A stretch of 34,683 nt of DNA from positions 1-34,683 of the forward strand of contig JAGTRY010000031.1 of assembly GCA_018262235.1 (NCBI GenBank), given 5' to 3'. A program made the position numbers and the translations under genes. The notes beneath the pieces are model-generated. The model saw nothing but the letters and a program-made list of their open reading frames with translations. It did not search any database and had not been told where the DNA came from. Shown here piece by piece: positions 23,029 through 30,939 of the stretch; the first letter of the stretch is position 1; the number at the start of each line of letters is the position of its first letter. This DNA is from Pseudomonadota bacterium. GTDB taxonomy: Bacteria > Pseudomonadota > Gammaproteobacteria > Burkholderiales > Rhodocyclaceae.

Positions 23029-24723
23029 TCAGTCTGTGGCGTAGTTCAGGCAGAATCCAGCCCATGCTGGATCAGCCAGGGCCTCAAGGCTGGCAGGCAG
23101 CGGCGCGTAATCGCCGCTTGCCATGGGCACCAGCCGCAACCATTGGCTGCATCCGTCTCCGCCTTCCGCTACCCAACCCAGCAATACACCGGCTGACCCG
23201 GCATTGGCACAGGCCAGGTGCAAGGCGGTGAGCGGCTCGCGCGTTGTCAGGCAGCGTGCATTACCTTGCCAGTCCAGCGCCTTGGCCAGATGGGCCAGTG
23301 CCTGATTCGGCTGGCTTTGCAGAAAACCCATCGGCATTGGCAGACCGTCCTGCGCTTCGTGGAGTGCTGTGCGCAAGGCCTGATCCGGGCCTAGCAGGCT
23401 CGCCAGACTCAGCAGTGCGCCTGCGGGCAGTGTGGTTTCGCCTGCGTCATCCAGACAGCATAGCGCGCCGTACAGGGCCAGTTCGGCCCAGCGTCCGATC
23501 CGGCGCGGCTTGAAGCCCAGTCGGGTAGCCAGTCGCTCGCGCCAGTCGGCTGGTGGTGGTGCAGTAAAACAGCGGCCGGCGATGCGCCAGCTCCGGGGCA
23601 CGCGCGGAGTCTTTTGCTGCGGGCCTGATGGGTGTAGCCCGGATGCGGAGGAGATGCCGGAACCTGGGCTACGCGCGCAATCCTCCAGCACCAGCGTGGC
23701 GTGGCCGCCACCGAAACCGAGGATCGTGTTGGCCAGATAGGGCACCACGGGGATTTCGTTCGCCAGTGCGGCATCCAGATCAGGATCTGCCGGATTGCGG
23801 GGAACCGGCCACACGCCGTGCTCCAGGCACGCAGTGAGCAGTGCCAGCTCGGCTGCACCGGAGGCGCCCAGTGTGTGGCCGATCTCCGCCTTCAGGCTCG
23901 TCAAGGCCGGCACGCTGGCAAAGGCCCTGTGCAGGCCGGCGAGCTCGTTGGCATCATTGCCGGGGCTGCCGGCAGCCTGCAACTTGATCAGACCGATGTC
24001 ATCGGGCCGAAGGCCGCTGTCGGCGAGTGCGGCCGTATACATTGCCGCGACGGCTTGCGGTGTGGCACCGGCCGGGTCACTGCCATCCACCACATTCGCT
24101 CCGCCGCACACCCGCCAGCGCGCAGGCGTGGTGCTCAGGTACAAAGCCGCCACGGCTTCGCCCAGCACCAGTCCGGCCCGGTCTGCTGCAAGCGGGCGTG
24201 GGCGTTGCGAATCCAGCAGCTGCATTGCGCCGAAGCCGGCGCTGGTAAAGCGATTGCGTACCTCCATACCCAGCACCAGCGCGGCGGACGCTTCACCCGC
24301 GCGCAGGCAGGAAACCGCGCTTAGCAGCGCGTTGCTGGCCGACGTGCAGGCGGTCGAAATCCAGTAGACCGGGCCGTGCCAGTCCAGCCAGCCCGCCACC
24401 GTTTCGGCAAAGCCCTGGCAATCCGGCGGCCAGGGCGCACCATCTTCCATCGCGCCTACATCCAGCGAACAAGAAGCGAGAAACAGCGGCGCCGCCCGAT
24501 CCACCACGCCGCACTCGGCCACCGCCTGCAGCGTCAGGCGCCGCGTGCGGGCGTACCAATCCAAGTCGTCATTGGCGATGGCAAAATACGGCCAGACGGT
24601 GGCGGGGCCGACCTTGAGTCGCCCTGGCTCGACGCCGTCTGATTTCAGGCAGGCCAGCGCGGCGGGGAGATCGGGGCCGAGCGCGGAGACGAGGCCGCGG
24701 CCGTGGAGGTAGGCGGGCTGCAT
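23029..24723 (-). CDS. ketosynthase with degenerate C-terminal ketosynthase-like region
   Basis: A 564-residue protein, last gene of the resorcinol-type operon. Residues 1-350 form a FabF-like thiolase fold: nucleophile Cys126 in STACTSASN, Lys278 and His283 in LKAEIGHTLGASG, and a glycine loop LGFGGGHATLVLE. The usual first His (HGTxT) is replaced: the motif reads QAAGSPGND (249-257), with Ala251 at the His place. After a Ser/Gly/Pro linker (351-372) comes a second part (about 376-564) that recalls the N-terminal half of the Ketoacyl-synt_2 proteins of aryl-polyene clusters, without clear active-site Cys. A chain-length-factor-like role for it is inference. The ATG at 24723 lies 5 nt after the HEPN gene stop. 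Decarboxylation or elongation ability is uncertain. Confidence 0.82.
   Translation of the reverse strand: MQPAYLHGRGLVSALGPDLPAALACLKSDGVEPGRLKVGPATVWPYFAIANDDLDWYARTRRLTLQAVAECGVVDRAAPLFLASCSLDVGAMEDGAPWPPDCQGFAETVAGWLDWHGPVYWISTACTSASNALLSAVSCLRAGEASAALVLGMEVRNRFTSAGFGAMQLLDSQRPRPLAADRAGLVLGEAVAALYLSTTPARWRVCGGANVVDGSDPAGATPQAVAAMYTAALADSGLRPDDIGLIKLQAAGSPGNDANELAGLHRAFASVPALTSLKAEIGHTLGASGAAELALLTACLEHGVWPVPRNPADPDLDAALANEIPVVPYLANTILGFGGGHATLVLEDCARSPGSGISSASGLHPSGPQQKTPRVPRSWRIAGRCFTAPPPADWRERLATRLGFKPRRIGRWAELALYGALCCLDDAGETTLPAGALLSLASLLGPDQALRTALHEAQDGLPMPMGFLQSQPNQALAHLAKALDWQGNARCLTTREPLTALHLACANAGSAGVLLGWVAEGGDGCSQWLRLVPMASGDYAPLPASLEALADPAWAGFCLNYATD
23634..23672. repeat. REP-like palindrome inside the ketosynthase gene
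   Basis: GTAGCCC (23634-23640) and GGGCTAC (23666-23672) bound a 39-bp imperfect palindrome with GGATGCGG and CCGGAACC inside. This has the look of the GTAGCCCGGAT...GGGCTAC repeats scattered in many proteobacterial genomes. It encodes residues 351-364 of the ketosynthase, the linker between its two parts, in frame. Confidence 0.6.
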
Positions 24724-24728
24724 GAAGA

Positions 24729-25301
24729 CTAGATCCTCGTACCAAGAAGGAATGTCTTCATGAAAGCATCTACATCGTTTTGAACTAGATCGTCGAAAAC
24801 GAATGGTTCGCCAAGAACTGTTTGGCTTACCAGCGATGCGAACTTGTGTAATTTTCTGAAGTAAATTTCATCAGCGCCTGCGTCGAAGCTGCCAAGCTCT
24901 GTTGCGTTGAGCAACACTGCCAAATCGTTGTGAGAGAGAACCTTGTTTCTGGCATCTTTGATTGGTTTGGCGAGAGTAGACATCTCGGCTAGCAGATCAG
25001 TGAGGGTCGTTTTTGTCACATGATCCCATTGACCGTATTCGATGATGTAGTTCAGCGATAGATTGATGTGACCGTTCGAGCCACCTTGTACCGCTGGGTC
25101 ATGCAATTTGGCGAGTTGATGTAACCAAGCTTCTTGCAATACAACCTGCAAACGGTAGAAAAAGTGGGCGTGTCGCGGGGTCTTCAGTGCAGCCTCATTA
25201 GGGTTTTCGTCGAATAGATACTTGCGTGTCTGCCAGATTTGCAAGAGCCAATCGCAAAGCTCGCAAAATGTGTTGATAACCTCTTTGCTATGCGCTGGCA
25301 T
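24729..25301 (-). CDS. HEPN-domain protein, AbiU2-like
   Basis: A 190-residue, mostly helical protein. The R-x4-6-H signature of HEPN domains is present as RNKVLSH (Arg118 to His124) after KPIKDA, and an earlier helix reads LHQLAKLHDPA, as in AbiU2-type HEPN proteins. HEPN proteins of this kind are often RNases in phage defence or toxin systems. It is visibly poorer in G/C than its neighbours: 26 of 60 bases at 24841-24900 against 38 of 60 at 24421-24480. GGAG lies 5 nt before the ATG at 25301. It sits in line between the ACP and ketosynthase genes, which suggests insertion into an existing operon. No antitoxin partner is seen beside it. Assignment from motif only. Confidence 0.6.
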   Translation of the reverse strand: MPAHSKEVINTFCELCDWLLQIWQTRKYLFDENPNEAALKTPRHAHFFYRLQVVLQEAWLHQLAKLHDPAVQGGSNGHINLSLNYIIEYGQWDHVTKTTLTDLLAEMSTLAKPIKDARNKVLSHNDLAVLLNATELGSFDAGADEIYFRKLHKFASLVSQTVLGEPFVFDDLVQNDVDAFMKTFLLGTRI

Positions 25302-25326
25302 ATTGGCTCCATTGTGGCGTGAGGAA

Positions 25327-25587
25327 TTACCCGCGCCGTTCAGTCAAATACCCCGCCAGCGTTGCCAGCGAGGCCATCGCACGGCGCGTATCTTTGCTGT
25401 CGGCAATGCGCACGCCGAGCTTCTTGTGGATCGCCACCGAGATCTGCAATGCGTCGAGCGAGTCGAGACCGAGGCGGGATTCCGGGCCGAAGAGGATTTC
25501 GTCCGGGCTGAGGCCGCCGGCTGGCTCGTCCTTGTCGCAGGCTTCGAGGATCAGGGTTTTGAGTGTTTGAATGAAGTCTTGCGTCAT
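25327..25587 (-). CDS. acyl carrier protein of the resorcinol-type operon
   Basis: An 86-residue carrier protein. The phosphopantetheine site is LGLDSLDALQ with Ser43, preceded by the loop ILFGPESR and followed by a helix ending RIADSKDTRRA. It would hold acyl chains for the ketosynthase and possibly DarB and the BtrH-like protein. It is dissimilar in detail to the housekeeping AcpP (which has GADSLD), so it is a dedicated copy. The ATG at 25587 has no good ribosome site; a large palindromic repeat lies directly upstream. Confidence 0.92.
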   Translation of the reverse strand: MTQDFIQTLKTLILEACDKDEPAGGLSPDEILFGPESRLGLDSLDALQISVAIHKKLGVRIADSKDTRRAMASLATLAGYLTERRG

Positions 25588-25607
25588 GTTCGGATTTCAG
25601 TTCAGCA

Positions 25608-25716
25608 CGTAGGGTGCAATCGAAGCGCAGCAAAGCGGAGCGCATTGCGCCGCATGCATGGATTGCCCAAAAGGATTCATTCGGCGCAATGCCCTGCAGG
25701 CGATTGACGCCCTACG
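25608..25716. repeat. 109-bp palindromic intergenic element
   Basis: Outer arms CGTAGGGTGCAATCG (25608-25622) and CGATTGACGCCCTACG (25701-25716) are near-perfect reverse complements. Inside, GCATTGCGCCG (25642-25652) and CGGCGCAATGC (25682-25692) pair exactly. The whole can fold into one long branched hairpin. This type, with GTAGGGTGCAAT ends, resembles dispersed repeats of many proteobacteria. It fills most of the 137-nt gap between the permease and ACP genes. Confidence 0.78.
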
Positions 25717-25724
25717 ATGGGTGG

Positions 25725-26882
25725 TCATTTCATTCTCCGCCGGAACAGCAGTGTTGCCGCCAGCCACATCAGCACGGCGAAACCGCCCAGTCGTGCGGCA
25801 TAGGGCAGTACGGCGAGCGTGTCGCCCGAGCGCAGCAGCACCTGCAGGAGGCCTTCGAGCGCCCAGTTCATTGGTGACCAGTGCGCGGCGGCCTGCATCG
25901 CAACGGGCATCACGAAGGTGGGCACCATGATGCCGCCAATGGCGGCCATCAACAGATTGCAGGTCGCCCCCAGCGCGGAGGCCTGGGCGTGGGTGCGCAC
26001 GAGACAGGCAATTGCCAGCGCGAAGCCAATGGCCGCAAAGCTGATCGTGGCGAGCATGAGCAGGAGTGCCACCCAGTCGATGCCGGCGAGCTGCAGTGCT
26101 TCGCCGCCCACGCGCGGCATCAGCCATACACCGACGGCAAGCATCAGCGCGGCCTGCACGGCATTTACGCCGAGGTAGGGCAGGGCCTTGGCAAGGATCT
26201 GGATGCGGCGCGGCACGCCGATGGCCTGCAGGCGGGTGAGCGTACCGTCACGCGCTTCCTGCACGAACAAGCTGGCAATCGCGGTGACCACGAAGAACAT
26301 GCCGAACACCAGCCAGGCCGGCACGTTCTGCTGCACGGCGGTGGGGCGCACGCGGGTGGCGACGCGCTCGGCGGAGACCAGATTGCGGATTGCATTCGCC
26401 CCTTTGCCGACCATGCCCATGAAGCGTTCCTGGATCGCGTTGGCGCGCAGTTCGCCGACAGCGGCAGCGAGCTCAGCCTCCGTGCCGCGGAAGAGGGCGT
26501 GCTCCAGCCCCGGATCAGCGAGCAGGCGCACCTTGATGCCCGGCGGCGTGGCCGGCGAGGCGATGGCGTCCGAGAAGCCCGGTTCGATGGTCAACACGTA
26601 ACGCACCTGCCCGGCGAGCAAGGCCGGGCGCCATTCTTCAGGTACCTGCCGGGGCACGCCGTGATCCGCCTGCCACTGCTCGGCAAGGGTCTGGGCCTGC
26701 GCGCCGTGATCCAGATCGAGCAGCGCGTAAGGCAGGCTGCGGGTCTGCGGGTTGTAGTAGTCCTTCAAGGCCAGCGACATGATGACGATGAAGGCCACCG
26801 GCATCAGGAACAGCGCAACCAGCCCGTGCGGGTCGCGGATCAGGGCTAGGAATTCCTTGCGGATCAGGGCGGGGAGCATCAT
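25725..26882 (-). CDS. ABC-2-type transporter permease
   Basis: A 385-residue membrane protein of the ABC-2 exporter family. A first span (about 22-40) follows RKEFLALIRDPHG, then a long extracytoplasmic part (about 41-205), then five spans from WLVFGMFFVVTAIASLFV to the C-terminus ending FRRRMK. The cytoplasmic coupling segment QEARDGTLTRLQAIGVPRR is typical of permeases in drug, polysaccharide and lipid export. It should pair with the ATPase encoded upstream. The start is ATGATG at 26882 with GAGGG 9 nt upstream. A REP-type repeat separates it from the ATPase gene. Confidence 0.92.
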   Translation of the reverse strand: MMLPALIRKEFLALIRDPHGLVALFLMPVAFIVIMSLALKDYYNPQTRSLPYALLDLDHGAQAQTLAEQWQADHGVPRQVPEEWRPALLAGQVRYVLTIEPGFSDAIASPATPPGIKVRLLADPGLEHALFRGTEAELAAAVGELRANAIQERFMGMVGKGANAIRNLVSAERVATRVRPTAVQQNVPAWLVFGMFFVVTAIASLFVQEARDGTLTRLQAIGVPRRIQILAKALPYLGVNAVQAALMLAVGVWLMPRVGGEALQLAGIDWVALLLMLATISFAAIGFALAIACLVRTHAQASALGATCNLLMAAIGGIMVPTFVMPVAMQAAAHWSPMNWALEGLLQVLLRSGDTLAVLPYAARLGGFAVLMWLAATLLFRRRMK

Positions 26883-26900
26883 GCGCGAATTCCCTCTGCC

Positions 26901-26969
26901 ATCATTCCGGCGCAGGCCGGAATCCAGAGTTGGTGGCGCGAACTGGATCCCGGCTTGCGCCGGGATGAC
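26901..26969. repeat. paired REP-type inverted repeat
   Basis: ATTCCGG (26904-26910) pairs with CCGGAAT (26917-26923), and ATCCCGG (26947-26953) with CCGGGAT (26960-26966). The two hairpin units, each flanked by CCAG or CTGG, face each other as ATCATTCCGGCG...CCAG and CTGGAT...CCGGGATGAC. This is the common CATTCC-CCGGAATCCAG type of REP/BIME element spread by RAYT transposases. It lies between the ATPase and permease genes. Confidence 0.85.
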
Positions 26970-26991
26970 GCCGGTTTGAGGGTGAGGTGCA

Positions 26992-27915
<924 letters not shown>

Positions 27916-27920
27916 CTTCT

Positions 27921-28937
27921 TTACTTGATAGCCCGGCCGAGATCGTGGAAGAAGGCTGCTTCGCTGTCCGCCTGTGCGGCCAGCAGGGCGGCGATGGCAG
28001 GCGGGTCGAGCTTGTCGCGGCCCTTGACCATGCGTGCGGCGGCCAGTGCGAAATCGCGCCAGGCATCGCCAATCGTCATCAGGCGTTCGGAGAATTCGCC
28101 CAGCACCGGCAGGCGGGCGATGTCCGCCGCTTCCTGCAGGAAGGCTGCGTAGATGAAGCGGAAGCCTGCGCCGCCGGTGCCGATTTCTTCCTGCATGCGC
28201 ACCACGTGGCCAATGAACGGGCTGCTCTGTTCATCCGCCGGATCGAGTCGGGCGATGCGTTTTGCCAGCGTATGGATGCCGCGTGTGCCGATCAGCGGGA
28301 TCGGCGCGGCCATGGTGCGGATGGTCTTGCGGATGGCCGGCCGGATGGCTTCCGGCGTGATCGTGCTGCGCGCTGTTTGCACCGGGTAGTAGAGCAAGCC
28401 CTTGGGGGCGAGCACGCCCTTGGCGAAGCGCGCGCGTTTGAAGTCCGCCACCGCGCAGCGCTGCGGATCTTCGGCCACCGGGTCGCCAATCAGGTAGTCG
28501 TCTCCTTCTTTGCCGAAGACCACAAGATTGTGCGCGTTGAAGTGAAAGCGCATCTCTTCGGGGAAGTAGGGCAGCCAGTACACCGAAGTCTGGGCACCGA
28601 CGACCTGGCCTTGGGCCAGCAGTGCGTCGAGTCGGCGCTGGCCGGTTTCCGCGTCGCGAAAGGTCTCGAAGCGAAAGCGGCTGCCAAAAGCCTTGGCGGT
28701 GCCCTTGATGATGGACTTGGGCGGCGAGCGGTAGGCAATCAGGGGCAGACCGTTGCTGATGCGTACGAAAGGCAGGTAGGCAAAGGACAGCCCGGAAGCC
28801 ACTCCGAATGCCAGTGGCTCCGAGACGGCCGCGCCCTGATGGCGCAGCAGGTTGGCGATGGTGCCGCTCTCGCAGTGGGCTGCGTGCTGGTGCTGGTAAG
28901 CGATTTTTGACATCAATTTGGGGCTGGGCAGGTTCAT
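27921..28937 (-). CDS. BtrH-like protein (butirosin BtrH N-terminal plus DUF4872 type)
   Basis: A 338-residue protein with the BtrH N-terminal pattern: HCESGTIANLLRHQG (Cys near residue 22, the likely nucleophile), SEPLAFGVASGLSFAYLPF, and a later HFNAHNLVVFGKEGDDYLIGDP with a conserved His and Asp, as in papain-like bacteriocin-type peptidase folds. In butirosin synthesis BtrH moves an acyl chain from its ACP to an aminoglycoside. Here it lies in an operon with an ACP, so acyl transfer or product release is a reasonable inference. The C-terminal half is helical. The ATG at 28937 is preferred over the TTG at 28940; a further ATG at 28913 is possible. The ribosome site is weak. Confidence 0.82.
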   Translation of the reverse strand: MNLPSPKLMSKIAYQHQHAAHCESGTIANLLRHQGAAVSEPLAFGVASGLSFAYLPFVRISNGLPLIAYRSPPKSIIKGTAKAFGSRFRFETFRDAETGQRRLDALLAQGQVVGAQTSVYWLPYFPEEMRFHFNAHNLVVFGKEGDDYLIGDPVAEDPQRCAVADFKRARFAKGVLAPKGLLYYPVQTARSTITPEAIRPAIRKTIRTMAAPIPLIGTRGIHTLAKRIARLDPADEQSSPFIGHVVRMQEEIGTGGAGFRFIYAAFLQEAADIARLPVLGEFSERLMTIGDAWRDFALAAARMVKGRDKLDPPAIAALLAAQADSEAAFFHDLGRAIK

Positions 28938-28960
28938 CAAGACTGACTCTGTACGGGGTG

Positions 28961-29398
28961 TCAGATTACTTTACGGATGATGTAGCGAAACAGGATGGCG
29001 ATTGATGTCACGAGGTAGGAAGTGAAGGCAACTAGAGCGAGAATGCCTCCGTATTTGATGTCGCCCCAAAGCCTGAATATCACCATGAGATAGGTCAGCG
29101 ATGCTGCGCAAAAAATGATCTCTGCCAAGTTGGTTAGCAGCTTTTTTGGTTTTGTGGCCGCGAATCTGCGAAGCATCCAGAGGGCTAGCGGCCATGCAAA
29201 CACGGAGATGATTACTAGCTCATCAATATTTTGAAAGCGAATTTCTTCAATAGGGATGAGCTCTTCTGTTGTGGAGAAATCCGCCTGATTCGATGTGTTC
29301 TCAGCTGGAGACTTTGCAGAGCACTGGCATAGGGGTAGAAAAAAGCAGATCAGAATGATGAGAGCCAACCCGCGTTTGAAATTTTCGATCGTGAGCAT
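28961..29398 (-). CDS. A/T-rich membrane protein, unknown
   Basis: I do not recognise this 145-residue protein. It has a first hydrophobic span (9-25) ending LPLCQCS, which could be a lipoprotein signal, an acidic stretch (30-58), and three more spans (about 60-77, 91-110 and 117-140). The C-terminus is basic (IIRKVI). Base composition differs clearly from the operon: 27 of 60 bases are G/C at 29101-29160 against 45 of 60 at 27181-27240 in the ATPase gene. It begins 3 nt after the stop of the HTH-like gene and ends 23 nt before the BtrH-like start, so it is read in line with them. It may be a transferred passenger. Confidence 0.6.
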   Translation of the reverse strand: MLTIENFKRGLALIILICFFLPLCQCSAKSPAENTSNQADFSTTEELIPIEEIRFQNIDELVIISVFAWPLALWMLRRFAATKPKKLLTNLAEIIFCAASLTYLMVIFRLWGDIKYGGILALVAFTSYLVTSIAILFRYIIRKVI

Positions 29399-29401
29399 CA
29401 G

Positions 29402-29806
29402 CTATGCTCGCTCGGGTAGGTGGCGGATCGTTTCCGTAGGCAGTCCCAGCGCCTCCGCATACCGCGCCAGAATCTTCGGCGATAAGCGCACGAACACCGC
29501 AGGGCGTAGGTGACGGCGGATGCGCCATTGCCACAGGCCACTGACCTGGGCGAGCATTTCGACATCCATGCGCCGGGAATACATCCAGTATTCGAGAGGC
29601 GAGCTTTGTCCGGCGGCAGCACGTGTGCGCGCGGCTTCGGCCTGGGCGTGGAAGACGTCGACGGCTTGTACGGTGACGATCTCTTCGACTTCCCAGCCCT
29701 TGCTGGGGACGAGTACCAGCTTGCCGCTGGCATCGCGCGCATACACGCCCTTGCGGTGGCCGCCCAGCGTCCGGTTTTCTTCCTGCGGGACCTGGTCGAC
29801 CTTCAT
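29402..29806 (-). CDS. small HTH-like protein of the resorcinol-type operon
   Basis: A 134-residue soluble protein. Residues 1-70 hold two beta-rich blocks (GGHRKGVYARDASGKLVLVP, then a helix with QAEAARTRAAAG). Residues 75-130 read as short helices, MDVEMLAQVSGLWQWRIRRHL and SPKILARYAEALGLPTETI, which resemble a Xre-type helix-turn-helix. It could be a regulator or an assembly partner for DarB. The ATG overlaps the darB stop as TGATG, so it is translationally coupled to darB, which favours a role with that enzyme. I know no established function. Confidence 0.6.
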   Translation of the reverse strand: MKVDQVPQEENRTLGGHRKGVYARDASGKLVLVPSKGWEVEEIVTVQAVDVFHAQAEAARTRAAAGQSSPLEYWMYSRRMDVEMLAQVSGLWQWRIRRHLRPAVFVRLSPKILARYAEALGLPTETIRHLPERA

Positions 29807-30939
29807 CAGACCGCCTGCAGCAGCACGAAGCCACTGGAGAAACGGCCACTCTCGGGGATGTACATCAGGATGCGTTGTCCCTTCTCGATGCGGCCGGAGC
29901 GGAACAATTCGTCGAGCATGATGTAGGGCGAGGCGGAGCCGGTATTGCCGCAGCGCGTGAGATTGGTGAACCAGCGTTCGCGCGGCACATCGAGGCCGAT
30001 TTCGCGCATGCCGGCTGCAACCGGTTCGGCAAAATACATCGAGGATATATGCGGCAGGAACCAGCCGATATCCTCGACCTTGAGCCCGCGTTTGGCCGCG
30101 ATCAGCGCGAGCGGTTCGCTCAGTGTGGCGCGGATGACGTGTTCATTGAGCTGTTTGACATCCTGCTTCACCGCGAGCATCGAGCGCTCTCCCCATTCTG
30201 CATGGGTGGCATTGCGCCAGCTGTGGAGTGAGCCATCAGGATTCTTGTCCGCGCCCATGTACATGCAGGCGGGGAGTTCGTGCGCCGCCGAGGAGAGATC
30301 AATCCATTCGATGCGCAGACTCAGGGGGCCGCGTGGGGTGGATTCCAGAAGCATGGCGCCAGCGCCATCCGAGAGCATCCAGCGCAGGAAATCCTTCTCG
30401 AAGGCGATTTGCGGGCAGTTCTCCAGTGCTGCGATCTGATAGTCGGTCTCGGGCTGGAAGAATTCGCCACGCAGGCCCGAAGATGCCAGTTCCGAGGCGC
30501 AGGCGATTGCGCGTTGTGCTTCGCCAGCCTTGACTGACAGCCAGGCGTGCTTGAGGGCGGCTGCCCCTGCCACACAGATGCCGGCGAAGGCGACAGCTTC
30601 CAGACGTGGCCAGCCCAGTTCGCCATGCACCATGACCGCGTGGTTGGGCATCAACTGATCAGGCATCGAGGTTCCGACCGACAGGCAGTCGACCGGGCCG
30701 ACTTCCCCCAGGGCACGGATCGCTGCGGCGGAGAGCTGGGCGTTGCTCAATGCATTCTTGCCGGTGGCGCGGTCGATGGCGTAGTGGCGGGTCTGGATGC
30801 CGTTGCTGCGCAGGATCATGCGTCGCGCCCGGGACGGTTTGCCGCCGACCATGCCGAGCACGGATTCCATTTCGTCGTTGCCAACGGGATCAAACGGCAG
30901 GAAAGCAGCCGTGCGGGTGATGAATACTTCAGAAGTCAT
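29806..30939 (-). CDS. darB: ketosynthase III of the DarB/StlD family
   Basis: A 377-residue FabH-fold enzyme. The catalytic triad is Cys122 (AGICVAGAAA), His297 (FLPHISSMYF) and Asn332 (TRCGNTGSASPY). The N-terminal ITRTAAFLPFDPVGNDEME and the KPSRARRMILRSNGIQTRHYA region in short blocks mark the StlD/DarB group, which joins a beta-ketoacyl thioester with an unsaturated acyl thioester to a cyclohexanedione. DarA then aromatises that ring to a dialkylresorcinol (from memory of Photorhabdus and Pseudomonas work). The start overlaps the darA end by 11 nt, so the two are coupled. The chain lengths used are not predictable here. Confidence 0.9.
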   Translation of the reverse strand: MTSEVFITRTAAFLPFDPVGNDEMESVLGMVGGKPSRARRMILRSNGIQTRHYAIDRATGKNALSNAQLSAAAIRALGEVGPVDCLSVGTSMPDQLMPNHAVMVHGELGWPRLEAVAFAGICVAGAAALKHAWLSVKAGEAQRAIACASELASSGLRGEFFQPETDYQIAALENCPQIAFEKDFLRWMLSDGAGAMLLESTPRGPLSLRIEWIDLSSAAHELPACMYMGADKNPDGSLHSWRNATHAEWGERSMLAVKQDVKQLNEHVIRATLSEPLALIAAKRGLKVEDIGWFLPHISSMYFAEPVAAGMREIGLDVPRERWFTNLTRCGNTGSASPYIMLDELFRSGRIEKGQRILMYIPESGRFSSGFVLLQAV

